64,000 bases of DNA from Mycolicibacterium lutetiense (GTDB lineage Bacteria > Actinomycetota > Actinomycetes > Mycobacteriales > Mycobacteriaceae): assembly GCF_017876775.1 (NCBI RefSeq), contig NZ_JAGIOP010000001.1, positions 930,001 through 994,000 on the forward strand, read 5' to 3'. Below are positions 34,272-42,766 of the stretch, piece by piece. A model generated the notes under the pieces. It did no database searches and had not been told where the DNA came from. It was given only the letters and a program-made list of their open reading frames with translations. Each line of letters starts with the position of its first letter. Position 1 is the stretch's first letter. Made by a program: the position numbers and the translations under genes.

Positions 34272-35152
34272 CAACCTGCCTCCACTTCCATGTCACTGCG
34301 GGCGCGATCCGCCACGCACTCATCGGCAAATGACAACACCTTGCGGTGATAGGTCTCAGCGGTAAGTCCCACGCTGAGGTTGTGACCGCTGTCGGGGAGT
34401 TCGCCGGTCTGCACCCGCGGCGAGACGGTGAACATCGCACCGATTGCGGCCAGCGACTCGGGATCGGATTCCCAGACGTTCTCGTACTGGCCGGCCAGGA
34501 ACTGCACCGGAACCGTCGTCTGTCCGGCCAGCGTCGGAAACTCGTGCCGCGCCCAGGTTCTGATGACGTCACCCTCGTAGGCGGTGCCGCCCGCGGACAG
34601 CCCGGCGCCGATCACGTCCGACGGATACAGCCGGGCCGGTTCCCACAGCAGCTCGCGTAGGCCGCGCGGCCGTTGCTGCGGTGAGGCGTCTTTGAGCAGT
34701 TCCTGTGCGGCCGGGTGATACCGGCGGCCGGTCCCGGCCAACGAGACTCCGAGGACCTCTGGCCGCTGCACGGCCAGGTGCATGGCCAGCTCGCAGCCCA
34801 TCGAATGGCCCAGGACGAACAGGTCGGCCGCACCGGCGATGCGCTGAATCACCCCTGACACCAACGCGACTCGCTGATCGGCCCGTGCCATGGCATCAGG
34901 GTAGGCAGCGGAAGCGCCGTAGCCGGGGCGGTCCAGTGCAATCACGGTGTACCCGTGGTCGACTGCGCTGCGCAGCAACGACAGCTCGGGGTGGCCGGGG
35001 CAGTCGAAGTAGGCCGATGTGGTGGCCCCGCCGTGCAGCGCGACGATGACGGCGCGCGGGTCGGGCGACTCGGCGACCAGGGCCGACATCGGGACACCGT
35101 CGACCATCACCACCCTGGGATGCGGATCGGCCTTGTTCGCCGTCGATGTCAC
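34271..35152 (-). CDS. Alpha/beta-hydrolase
   Basis: This 293-residue protein has the oxyanion segment IVALHGGATTSAYF, the nucleophile elbow GHSMGCELA near residue 116 and the catalytic His in DSGHNLSVG. The aspartate is expected after VPVQFLAGQYE. The start is GTG, 3 nt after the stop of the DUF35/thiolase-fold gene. It may cleave an ester or CoA thioester in the same pathway; the substrate is not evident. Confidence 0.88.
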   Translation of the reverse strand: MTSTANKADPHPRVVMVDGVPMSALVAESPDPRAVIVALHGGATTSAYFDCPGHPELSLLRSAVDHGYTVIALDRPGYGASAAYPDAMARADQRVALVSGVIQRIAGAADLFVLGHSMGCELAMHLAVQRPEVLGVSLAGTGRRYHPAAQELLKDASPQQRPRGLRELLWEPARLYPSDVIGAGLSAGGTAYEGDVIRTWARHEFPTLAGQTTVPVQFLAGQYENVWESDPESLAAIGAMFTVSPRVQTGELPDSGHNLSVGLTAETYHRKVLSFADECVADRARSDMEVEAG

Positions 35153-35155
35153 GGC

Positions 35156-36814
35156 CTAGTCGTCCCTGCGCATCAGCAGGACACCACTGGGGGTCAGGCC
35201 ACCGCTGCTGGCCACCGCGACACGGGCGTTCGCGACCTGGCGCTCACCGGCCTCACCGCGCAGCTGGGTGACGGCCTCGTGGATCAGACCCATTCCGTGG
35301 GTGCGCCCGTGGGAGAGCTGGCCGCCGTGGGTGTTGAGCGGGATGATGCCGTCGCGGGAGATGTTGTGGCCGCCATCGAGGAAGTCCTTGGATTCTCCGA
35401 TGCCGCAGAAGCCGAGCCCCTCCAGCCAGGACAGACAGTTGAAGCTGAACCCGTCGTACAGCTCGGCGACGTCGACATCGCCGGGACGCAACGAGGTTCG
35501 CGACCACATGTGCGCGCTCTGGCCCAGGACCTGTGGTTCGTGGGTGAGGGTGGTCTGGTCCCAGTCGAGCCGTTCGACGATCTGAGTACCGACCGCCTCG
35601 AACAGGATCGGCGGCTTGGGCAGATCGCGTGCGGCGTCCACAGCGGAGACGATGACGGCCACCGCCCCGTCGCACGGCACGTCGCAGTCGTAGAGGCCGA
35701 ACGGTGTGGTGATCATGCGGGCCGACAGGTAGTCGTCCATGGTCATCGGATCGCGGTAGATGGCCGTCGGGTTCAGTGCGGCGTTGGCACGCTGGTTGAG
35801 CGCGATCCAGCCGAGCGTTTCCCGTGTGGTGCCGTATCGGTCGAAGTGGCGACCGGCGTTCTGCGCCAACGTGTGCGCGGCCGAGGTGGACCCGAACGGG
35901 TATTGCCAGCTGTCGCTGCGGCCACCCATCGGAGGGGACATCTTGCCCTCCTTGACCAGCTGGCCGAACGTCGCCTCCCACAGCGTGCGGAAGCACAACA
36001 CGTGGCGCGCCATACCGGTGGCCACGGCCATCATGGCCGCGATGACCGATCCGCCCGGACCGAAGGTGTCCATGCCGCCATTGATCCAGGTCGGACGGAG
36101 CCCGAGGGCGCCCTCCAGTGCGGTCACGCCGCCTTCCCCCATGCCGGCGATGGCCAGACCCGGGTAGGTGGACAGGCCGTCGATATCGTCGAACGTCAAA
36201 CCGGCATCGGCGACGGCTTTTTCGGCGGCGTCGATGGTCAGTGCCAGCGGCGGCACCATCTGTCGACGACCGATCTTGGACATCCCGATCCCGGTGATGG
36301 CCGAATGGTCCTCGAATTTCTTCTTGGTCAGCATCGGTCGGACGTACTTGGCGACATCCTGGGGCGCCACGGGTTCGGCGACCATCGGAGGGGCCGGCGT
36401 GGAGTCAGCCGCCCGCTTGAACACCGGCAGCCAGACGTCTTCGATGTGCTGGAAGTCGACCTCCACGGGCATGCCCAGTTTGAGGTCGTCGAAATCGCAG
36501 TCGACGATGTTGGTCGTCAACCGGACCCGCGGATCCTCGGCGATGGCCACCTCCGCCACCACATAGGGCGGCGGCAGGTCGGGGAAGCCGAACCGGTGGT
36601 TGATCGTGAACCCGGCCAGCGATGCGCGCCCCGACACATCGCGCACACCCATGTTGTGGCTGCGGCAGTAGCGGCAGATCGGCTGCGGCGGATGGATGAG
36701 GGCGCTGCAGTCCTGGCACTCCTGGATTCGCAGCACGCCGTCGGCGCCCGCGGTCCAGAAGTACTCGTTGAGCGTGGTAACCGTGGGGAGCGGACGCCCC
36801 GGTATCTGTGACAA
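35156..36814 (-). CDS. DUF35 (OB + zinc ribbon) fused to a thiolase-fold protein, probable aldolase
   Basis: This 552-residue protein has two parts. Residues 1-135 are a DUF35 unit with a zinc ribbon (CQDC, then CRYC 11 residues on) and an OB domain. Residues about 170-552 are an SCP-x/Ltp2-type thiolase-fold domain (TGIGMSKIGRR; GMGLIHEAVTQLRGE). The nucleophilic Cys of true thiolases is absent from NGGMDTFGPGGSV. In actinobacterial steroid side-chain breakdown, Ltp2 (thiolase fold without that Cys) and the DUF35 domain of ChsH2 form a retro-aldolase. Here both are in one chain. The TTG start is uncertain. Confidence 0.83.
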   Translation of the reverse strand: MSQIPGRPLPTVTTLNEYFWTAGADGVLRIQECQDCSALIHPPQPICRYCRSHNMGVRDVSGRASLAGFTINHRFGFPDLPPPYVVAEVAIAEDPRVRLTTNIVDCDFDDLKLGMPVEVDFQHIEDVWLPVFKRAADSTPAPPMVAEPVAPQDVAKYVRPMLTKKKFEDHSAITGIGMSKIGRRQMVPPLALTIDAAEKAVADAGLTFDDIDGLSTYPGLAIAGMGEGGVTALEGALGLRPTWINGGMDTFGPGGSVIAAMMAVATGMARHVLCFRTLWEATFGQLVKEGKMSPPMGGRSDSWQYPFGSTSAAHTLAQNAGRHFDRYGTTRETLGWIALNQRANAALNPTAIYRDPMTMDDYLSARMITTPFGLYDCDVPCDGAVAVIVSAVDAARDLPKPPILFEAVGTQIVERLDWDQTTLTHEPQVLGQSAHMWSRTSLRPGDVDVAELYDGFSFNCLSWLEGLGFCGIGESKDFLDGGHNISRDGIIPLNTHGGQLSHGRTHGMGLIHEAVTQLRGEAGERQVANARVAVASSGGLTPSGVLLMRRDD

Positions 36815-36897
36815 CTCGACTCCGGTGGTAAGCGGGTTATTCCATGTGGAGAATCACGTTACCAGTTTCCGGGATAGGTGATCCAGGACTCTGGGGG
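36815..36897 (-). promoter_or_regulatory. Upstream region of the aldolase operon with a degenerate box
   Basis: GAGAAT-CAC-GTTACC (36849-36863) has a perfect left arm and a weak right arm of the palindrome seen at 27511 and 42767. GGTAA and TTACC also flank this region. The 83-bp gap is the only place for a promoter of the operon that reads towards 32653. Confidence 0.3.
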
Positions 36898-37119
36898 TCA
36901 GCCTGCCGCGCGTTCGGCCCGCGTCTCCTTCAACTCGATGATCGCGTGCACCGGGCAGTCCAGCAGCGCACGCCGGACAGCGTCCTCGTCGGCCTCGGGG
37001 ATGTCGCCGTCACCCTGAAGCGAGGCGTACCCCCAGTCGTCCAGCGGGAAGTACTCCGGCGCGTGTTTGGCGCACAACCCGAAGCCATCACACAACGTGC
37101 GATCAAGCTTGACCTTCAT
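36898..37119 (-). CDS. [3Fe-4S]-type ferredoxin
   Basis: This 73-residue ferredoxin begins MKVKLDRTLCDGFGLCAKHA (Cys10, Cys16) with the last Cys in LLDCPVHAI. Three Cys fit [3Fe-4S]. It is encoded directly after the NuoF-like gene with a 4-nt overlap (ATGA), so the two proteins are probably partners: the flavoprotein would pass NADH electrons to this ferredoxin, which could serve the window's P450s. No P450 is in this operon. Confidence 0.92.
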   Translation of the reverse strand: MKVKLDRTLCDGFGLCAKHAPEYFPLDDWGYASLQGDGDIPEADEDAVRRALLDCPVHAIIELKETRAERAAG

Positions 37120-38405
37120 ACCGAGACCACCGCCTCCAGAGACTCCACTTCGTACGGCCGCGCGGCGGTGAATGCACCGGAACGGCAGGCCTGACAGCCC
37201 TTTTCGAGGTGACGATGAACCTGATCGGGGAACTGGGCCAGCAGGCTGGCCGCCACATTGGCTGCGCCGTCGAGCGTCGCGCAGGCACCGCGGCCGCGTA
37301 GCACCACCGACCACCGGGTGAGCCGGTCGAGATCCTCCTGGGTGGCCACGCCGTCACGCAGGCCGGTGGCCACCGCCGCCATCGCGGCCGTCCCGTTGAA
37401 GCACGACCCACATTGGCCGGCGTTCTCGCGGTCGAAGTAGGCCAGCACCGACGCGGCGACCGCCACCGGGCAGTCATCGGTGAGGATGCCGATCGCGCCG
37501 CAACCCAGCCCGCTGCCGAGTCCTCGTACGGACTCGTGATCCAGCGTGGCGCCGACGATGTCGTGGTTGACCAGCCCGGCGAAGTACCCGCCCATCAGCG
37601 CCCCGCGAACGCGGTCGGCGGACACCCCGTGCAGCGTCAGGAGATCGGCGAACGCGATGCCGTGCGGAAGCTCGTACAGCGCCGGGGCGCGTCCGGCTCC
37701 GGTGATCGTGGCCAGGAAGGTGCCGGGGGAGGCCTCGGTGCCCAGTTGCCGGAACGTCTGCGCGCCGTGTTGGTGGAGGTAGGCCAGGTGCGCCAGCGTC
37801 TCGACATTGCTGATCAGTGTCGGCCTGCCGGCCACCCCTTCCTCGAACGGGCGCGGTGGCTTGTCGGTGGGTTTGGCTGGGCCGCCGTTGACGACGTGCA
37901 CGGCCGCGGTCTCTTCGCCGGCGACGTAACCCGGAGCGACGGTGAGTAATTCGACTGCCACCCGGTCCAGGTCGCCGGGGAGTTCGTCGAGCGCGCGAGC
38001 CACACTCGCGGCGGCCGTCGAATCCGACACGTACACCACGGCGCGGTCCGCGCCGACGATCCCGGAGGCCAGTCGCAGGCCGTCGAGTACCGCGTGTGGA
38101 CGGTTGCGCAGCAACCAGCGGTCCTTGATCGAGGCCGGCTCGCCTTCTTCGCCGTTGGCGATCACCACGGTGCCCGAGGCGCCCCGCCCGTTGTCGCGCA
38201 CCGCGCGCAGTTTCACCGCCAGCGGGAAGGCCGCGCCGCCCCGCCCGAGCAGTCCGCTGGCCTGGACCTCGGAAAGCAGATACTCCGAATCGGCAAGTGC
38301 GCCATAGCCCCCGGCCTGCTGATACTCAGCCAGGCTCTCCGGTCCGTCGCGGAGGAGGCGCGGGGTGATTCCCGGCCATACCGCGACTGTGAGTTCGGCC
38401 GTCAT
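37116..38405 (-). CDS. NuoF-like NADH-binding flavoprotein, stand-alone
   Basis: This 429-residue protein matches the 51-kDa subunit of complex I. It has GRGGAAFPLAVKLRA (FMN), NGEEGEPASIKDRWLL (NADH), AGYVAGEETA and the SNVETLAHL segment. The N3 cluster motif reads CGSCFNG; in NuoF it is CGxCxxC, so the third Cys is missing. Further Cys occur in GRGACATLDG and GCQACRSGAF. No other Nuo genes are nearby. ATG 38405 is preceded by GGGAAG; GTG 38411 is an alternative. It probably serves as an NADH:ferredoxin reductase for the overlapping ferredoxin. Confidence 0.85.
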   Translation of the reverse strand: MTAELTVAVWPGITPRLLRDGPESLAEYQQAGGYGALADSEYLLSEVQASGLLGRGGAAFPLAVKLRAVRDNGRGASGTVVIANGEEGEPASIKDRWLLRNRPHAVLDGLRLASGIVGADRAVVYVSDSTAAASVARALDELPGDLDRVAVELLTVAPGYVAGEETAAVHVVNGGPAKPTDKPPRPFEEGVAGRPTLISNVETLAHLAYLHQHGAQTFRQLGTEASPGTFLATITGAGRAPALYELPHGIAFADLLTLHGVSADRVRGALMGGYFAGLVNHDIVGATLDHESVRGLGSGLGCGAIGILTDDCPVAVAASVLAYFDRENAGQCGSCFNGTAAMAAVATGLRDGVATQEDLDRLTRWSVVLRGRGACATLDGAANVAASLLAQFPDQVHRHLEKGCQACRSGAFTAARPYEVESLEAVVSV

Positions 38406-38438
38406 GGTCACTTCCCGTCCCCGGCTAGGCTTACCGGC

Positions 38439-38912
38439 ATGAGAACTGCGGTGGTGCGCGTCGGAGTCGACCCGGCTGGTGAGCTCGGTGCGGAGCAGCT
38501 ATCCGACGGCATGGCAACGCTCCGTGAGTTGCTGGGTGAACGTGGCGCCGAGGTGTTGGACAATCAGCTCGCCGAACTGCCCGCGCACCGCCGCGAGGTC
38601 GAGGTGCTGATCGCCGGCGACAACGCACCAGAGCTGCAGGCCATCGCGATCGAACTGTGCGCCAAGGCGTTTGGCACCACCCCCGCGGCGGGGGTGGTCA
38701 CCTTCGTCAGCCGCGGCACCGATGAGGACGTTCGCGGTGTGCTGGCCGGGTTCGGCCTGTCCGGCGACATCAGCCGATCCGTCGACGTCGAAGGTTGGGA
38801 CATTGTGACGGTGACCCTGGACAAGGCCGATCTGACCCGCATCCCGGAAAGCCGCATCCACACCGCCCTGGAGGCTTCGCTGAACTGCGAGGTACAGATC
38901 CGGGCGGTTTGA
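38439..38912 (+). CDS. Conserved hypothetical protein, 157 aa
   Basis: I do not recognise this protein. It begins MRTAVVRVGVDPAGELGAEQ, is soluble and mostly alpha/beta, and has three candidate strand segments (VEVLIAGDN, GVVTFVSRG, DIVTVTLDK). No signal peptide, Cys cluster or membrane helix is visible. It is divergent from the NuoF-like gene across only 33 bp, so both share a control region. It is convergent with the hydrolase at 38924. Confidence 0.75.
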   Translation: MRTAVVRVGVDPAGELGAEQLSDGMATLRELLGERGAEVLDNQLAELPAHRREVEVLIAGDNAPELQAIAIELCAKAFGTTPAAGVVTFVSRGTDEDVRGVLAGFGLSGDISRSVDVEGWDIVTVTLDKADLTRIPESRIHTALEASLNCEVQIRAV

Positions 38913-38923
38913 GCCCGTCGTGC

Positions 38924-39862
38924 TCACGCCGACCTCAGGAAGTCGATGATCGCCGGGGCGGCCTGGACCCAGGTGTCGAACAGGCAGAACGTCTTTCCGC
39001 CGCTCTGTGCGAACCTCTCGCCGGCGCGTTCCCAGGCATCCTCGGGCCAGGGCGGATCGATCAGCTTGGAACCCTTGATCAGACAACTCACTTCAAGCGA
39101 GGTGCGCTTGGGGTGATCCCAGTCGTTCTCGCCACCACGGATGATCAGGGTGGGAACGGTGATGTTGTCGAACATCTCGTCGGGCACGCCGGGGATGGTC
39201 TGGCCGGGTTTCGACACGAACGCGTTGAGCCACCGCAGCATGACTTTGAGGAACTCGTCGGTATCGAGGTCGAGCAGGCGCTGCCGGTTCGCCGGGTTCT
39301 CCGCGATCCGTTCGCGCCATTCGGACACGCTGAGCAACCCCTCGACGCCGAGTCCGCGTACCGCCAGGATGCTTGGCGTGACGTAGTGGCCGCCGAGCAC
39401 GAAAGACCCGTACACGCCTCCGACGATGTTCCACACCACCAGCTTTCGCACGATCTCGGGATAGAGCATGGTGGTCAGCATCGAGTCCCGGGCGCCGCCG
39501 GAGCCGCCGAGGATGAAGCACGGTCCGATCTCGAGGGCGGTGATCAGTTTGTAGAGCGTCTCGGCTCGCATGTGCGACTCGCTCTGACCGTAGAACTGCA
39601 CATCGGAGCGACCGCAGTTGGGCCGGTCCCACAGCAGCACCCGGTAGCCGCCCTCGACCAGTGCTTCGGCCAATGGTCGTAGCCCTGGAATGTCCTTACT
39701 GAACCGGCCACCGGGGGTAAGGGCGATGAAATCGCCTTTATCGCCGAGGAGTTCGTAGACGACGTTGCCGCCGTTGATCTCGATGATCTTCTCGCCCGGC
39801 TTGAGTTCTGGGGCGCCCAAGACAACCGTCATGGCCGATGATTCGCTCGCAAGCTCGCTCAT
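38924..39862 (-). CDS. Alpha/beta-hydrolase (meta-cleavage-hydrolase-like)
   Basis: This 312-residue protein has FIALTPGGRFSKDI near the oxyanion site, LLWDRPNCGRSD, the nucleophile elbow GGSGGARDS near residue 120 and the Asp segment TLIIRGGENDWDHP. The elbow has Gly before Ser where His or Asn is usual. It starts with an overlap of 4 nt (ATGA) with the Rieske gene. As the last gene of an operon with two amidohydrolases and a Rieske ferredoxin, a C-C or ester bond hydrolase role in ring breakdown is likely. Confidence 0.85.
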   Translation of the reverse strand: MSELASESSAMTVVLGAPELKPGEKIIEINGGNVVYELLGDKGDFIALTPGGRFSKDIPGLRPLAEALVEGGYRVLLWDRPNCGRSDVQFYGQSESHMRAETLYKLITALEIGPCFILGGSGGARDSMLTTMLYPEIVRKLVVWNIVGGVYGSFVLGGHYVTPSILAVRGLGVEGLLSVSEWRERIAENPANRQRLLDLDTDEFLKVMLRWLNAFVSKPGQTIPGVPDEMFDNITVPTLIIRGGENDWDHPKRTSLEVSCLIKGSKLIDPPWPEDAWERAGERFAQSGGKTFCLFDTWVQAAPAIIDFLRSA

Positions 39863-40251
39863 GCCATCACCAACACATCTTCTCCAACCACACGGACCGG
39901 GTAGGTACGGATACTCCATTCCGGCTTCACCGCGGTGGTGCCGGTCGCCAGCTCGAAACCCCATTGGTGCCAAGGGCAGTAGATGAACTCTTTGTCACGC
40001 ACCATCACCGCGTCGCCCGGCACTTTCTCGTCGACCACCGTGCGGCCCCGGGCCCGGCCCGAGCACAGCGGACCGCCCTCGTGCGGGCAGTAGTTGGCGA
40101 TGGCGTAAAAGGTGCCGTTGACGTTGTACACGCCGACGCCGTGACGGCCGATCGGTACGAGTTTGTGTGTGCCGGGCGGGATTTCATCGACATTGGCGAC
40201 GACATGCTCGCGTCCCTGCGCGAGTCGGGGGCGCTTCTCGGGCTCGCTCAT
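39859..40251 (-). CDS. Rieske-type [2Fe-2S] ferredoxin
   Basis: This 130-residue protein has the Rieske ligands C-x-H in YCPHEGGPLC and C-x2-H in YCPWHQWGF, 40 residues apart, within a soluble beta fold. There is no membrane anchor. Such proteins feed electrons to ring-hydroxylating oxygenases, but no oxygenase alpha subunit is in this window. Its ATG overlaps the upstream amidohydrolase stop by 1 nt. It could instead serve a P450 or act as a regulator subunit. Confidence 0.92.
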   Translation of the reverse strand: MSEPEKRPRLAQGREHVVANVDEIPPGTHKLVPIGRHGVGVYNVNGTFYAIANYCPHEGGPLCSGRARGRTVVDEKVPGDAVMVRDKEFIYCPWHQWGFELATGTTAVKPEWSIRTYPVRVVGEDVLVMA

Positions 40252-41393
40252 CAGAACACCCGGGCCTGTCCCTCGAGTGCCGGAACGGTCTCGGGGAGCT
40301 TGTAGGTCTGGATGCCGTTGCGGAACATGATTGCCTCACGCGCGTGCTCGGGCAGGTGTTTGACCAGCCAGCGCGGGTCGTCGAAGGTCCAGTGCGGATA
40401 GTCGCTGGAATACAGCAGGATCTTGTCGCACTCCATCCACTCGAAGGCCCGAGACAGTTCGGTCTTGTCCTCGGGATAGTCCAGCGGCTGGGTGGTGAAC
40501 TTGATGTGGTCCTTGACGTACTCACTCGGCTTGCGCTTGATGTCCATCCAGCTCTTGCGCTTCTCGTAGATGGCGTCCATCCGCCACATCAGCGGCAGGA
40601 TCCAGGTGAAAGCATGTTCGACGAACACGATGCGCAGCGTCGGGAACCGGTCGAATACCCCGTCGAAGATCAGGCTCATCACCTGGTTGGCCGCCAGCAA
40701 CGAGTAGCTGACCATGAAGTCGTGGTTGTAGCTGGGCAGCCCGACCGGGGGAGTGGGCAGCGTCTCGTACTCGCCACGGGACAGGTGGCAGCTCACCGTG
40801 ATGTCATGCTTGGTCGCCGCGGCCCAGATCGGATCGTACTTGGGGTCACCCCATGACGGCCGAGGCTCGGCCTTCATCAGAACCTGTGCCATGTAAGGGT
40901 GTTCGGCCCACTGCTCGATTTCGGCGACCGCGGTCTGCGGCTCTTCGATGGCTACACAGATGGATCCCCGCCACCGTTCATGCCAGTTGTTGTGATTGTC
41001 CAACCAGTTGTCTGCCAGCCAATGGTTGACCGCGGTGCAGTAGGCGGCAGTGGCTTCGCCGAGGCGGCTCTCGGTGTGGGTCGGTTCCAGGATGGCGATA
41101 TCGGAGCCGGCCTCCATGACGAGCTGACGCAGTGCCATGTCGGGGTCGCTGCAGGCGAATTCGCCATCCGGCGGGAACGCGTCCACGCGCATGGCGTAGG
41201 CATGTGCGTAATCCGGTGCGTCGTAGTAGATCTGCTCGCCGACCTTGTGGCTCAGAAAGTACTTGCTGCGCCACGGTTCAGGGATGTACTCGATCAGTTC
41301 GCCGCGCCGCGGCATGGGGTGGACGTCGGAGTCGACGCACCGAACCGCGATCCGCTCGGCCGCAGGCACCCGTGGGTTGGTCGTGATGGTCAT
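40251..41393 (-). CDS. Amidohydrolase-2 family protein
   Basis: This 380-residue TIM-barrel protein has CVDSDVHPMPRRGEL near the N-terminus (HxP variant), VSCHLSRGE in the middle and LLYSSDYPHWTFDDP at the C-terminal metal site. It is in the same superfamily as ACMSD decarboxylases. ATG 41393 has GGAGG about 9 nt upstream. It follows the other amidohydrolase gene by 19 nt on the same strand. The two are only distantly similar, so they likely form a hetero-oligomer or do successive steps. Confidence 0.87.
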   Translation of the reverse strand: MTITTNPRVPAAERIAVRCVDSDVHPMPRRGELIEYIPEPWRSKYFLSHKVGEQIYYDAPDYAHAYAMRVDAFPPDGEFACSDPDMALRQLVMEAGSDIAILEPTHTESRLGEATAAYCTAVNHWLADNWLDNHNNWHERWRGSICVAIEEPQTAVAEIEQWAEHPYMAQVLMKAEPRPSWGDPKYDPIWAAATKHDITVSCHLSRGEYETLPTPPVGLPSYNHDFMVSYSLLAANQVMSLIFDGVFDRFPTLRIVFVEHAFTWILPLMWRMDAIYEKRKSWMDIKRKPSEYVKDHIKFTTQPLDYPEDKTELSRAFEWMECDKILLYSSDYPHWTFDDPRWLVKHLPEHAREAIMFRNGIQTYKLPETVPALEGQARVF

Positions 41394-41412
41394 GACGGTC
41401 TCCCTCCGATAC

Positions 41413-42537
41413 CTACTGTGCCGCAACCGCGGACGATGGGACCAGACCTGCGAGATCCTGCTCCAGCCCGTAAAGCCCTGCGGCATTGCGCCACAACAGT
41501 TTGTCCCGCTGTTCGGTGCTGAACGCGCTGGGGACCTCCGGCTCGTTCAGCTGCCAATGCGGGTAGCTGGAGCCGAACATCACCATGTCCTCCTTGCCGG
41601 TGAAGCCGAACCATTCGCCGGCGAACTCGGTGTCTCCGGGCCCGTCGAGCGCACCTTGGACGAAGTACACGTGACCGGGCAGATAGTCGCTGGGCATCTT
41701 GGGCGCCCACGGCGTCTGCTCCAGGTGTGGGCGGCCGAAGCAATCCATCCGCCACATGAACGGCGTCAACATGTCCGCGGCACCGTCGCCCCAGACGAAC
41801 TTCAGTGTCGGTGTCCGTTCGAAGACGCCCTCGGCGATCATGTTCATCAGGTGATAGATGTAGTTGAGCGCCATGAAGCCCAGGTATTGCTCATAGGTCC
41901 GGGTCTTGCCCGACGGGGTAGGCGCGAACTGGATGCCTGCCCCGCCCTCGATGTGCACGGCCACCGGCAGCCCCGCTTCCGCGGCGGCGTCCCACAGCGG
42001 CCAGAACTGCGGCTTGCCGTACAGCTCGCGTGACTGCATCGGGATGCCGATCTGCACCACGCGCGGATGGTCCTTGTACTTGTCGATCTCACGCAGGGCG
42101 CCGACGATATCGTCCGGGTTGACCCGGATGGTGCCGCGGAACCGCTCGCCGTATTCGGCGTGTTCGAGCCAGCGAGTCACCATCATGGCGTTGTGCGCGG
42201 CGGCCAGTGCCGTGCCGAGGTGACGGTCGGGCATGATGCCGCGGGTCATGGGATGCAGGATCGCGATGTCGACGCCGCGGTCGGTGAACAGGTGCTGGGC
42301 GGCGATGTCGGGATCGGAGCCGGGGTACTGACGGTCCGGTCCCTTGGTGTCCCTGGCATATTCGCCGCCTGGCGCGCCGTACCAGTTCATCTCGTAGTCG
42401 GGGAAGCCGCGGCTGGCGAACGGTTCCTTCAGGAAGTTCTGCCGCAGGTCCTTGTTCGATCCGAAGAAGACGTGCACGCTCGCGTCAATCACGGGCGTTC
42501 CCGCACTGCCGGGTTGCGCGGGGTCATTGATGGCCAA
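41413..42537 (-). CDS. Amidohydrolase-2 family protein
   Basis: This 374-residue protein (387 if ATG 42576 is used) has VIDASVHVFFGS at the start, HIEGGAG in the barrel and VMFGSSYPHWQLNEP at the C-terminal metal site. The HxH pattern near the N-terminus is degenerate (SVHV) and the final Asp of the SDYPH motif is Ser (SSYPH), so the metal site may be incomplete. TTG 42537 is preferred because CGGAGG lies 6-7 nt upstream. It heads the operon running to 38924. Confidence 0.83.
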   Translation of the reverse strand: MAINDPAQPGSAGTPVIDASVHVFFGSNKDLRQNFLKEPFASRGFPDYEMNWYGAPGGEYARDTKGPDRQYPGSDPDIAAQHLFTDRGVDIAILHPMTRGIMPDRHLGTALAAAHNAMMVTRWLEHAEYGERFRGTIRVNPDDIVGALREIDKYKDHPRVVQIGIPMQSRELYGKPQFWPLWDAAAEAGLPVAVHIEGGAGIQFAPTPSGKTRTYEQYLGFMALNYIYHLMNMIAEGVFERTPTLKFVWGDGAADMLTPFMWRMDCFGRPHLEQTPWAPKMPSDYLPGHVYFVQGALDGPGDTEFAGEWFGFTGKEDMVMFGSSYPHWQLNEPEVPSAFSTEQRDKLLWRNAAGLYGLEQDLAGLVPSSAVAAQ

Positions 42538-42617
42538 GACTGTCCTCCGATGTCCGTCCGGAAACGAGCTGTGCATACGCGGATGGCGGCGTGCCTGTTA
42601 CGCCGGACCTTACAGCC

Positions 42618-42645
42618 AGTCTAGATCCATATTCTTCTATGGCAA
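42618..42645 (-). promoter_or_regulatory. Candidate promoter of the amidohydrolase/Rieske operon
   Basis: On the minus strand TTGCCA (42645-42640) and TAGACT (42623-42618) are 16 bp apart. The palindrome at 42644-42658 touches the -35 element. Confidence 0.45.
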
Positions 42646-42658
42646 GAACATAATTCTC
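42644..42658. promoter_or_regulatory. Palindromic box 3 in the divergent region
   Basis: On the minus strand GAGAAT-TAT-GTTCTT, two mismatches to GAGAAT-N3-ATTCTC. It abuts the -35 of the amidohydrolase operon. Confidence 0.45.
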
Positions 42659-42766
42659 GGAACGTCTCGGCTCTTTGTCGCAGGTAAGCGCCGGTGCTGG
42701 TCACCCGCACAGCGCGCTACTTTGGAGAACCGGTACTTGCTAGGGGAGAAGGTCCCATCATAGAAA

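Noticed and set aside
34955..36811. A 618-codon open frame on the plus strand opposite the DUF35/thiolase-fold gene
   Set aside because: It is antisense to a gene with clear domains, has no family-like motif and reflects third-position GC bias.
37116..38405. Part of a respiratory complex I operon
   Set aside because: No other Nuo genes are present and the N3 cluster motif is altered.
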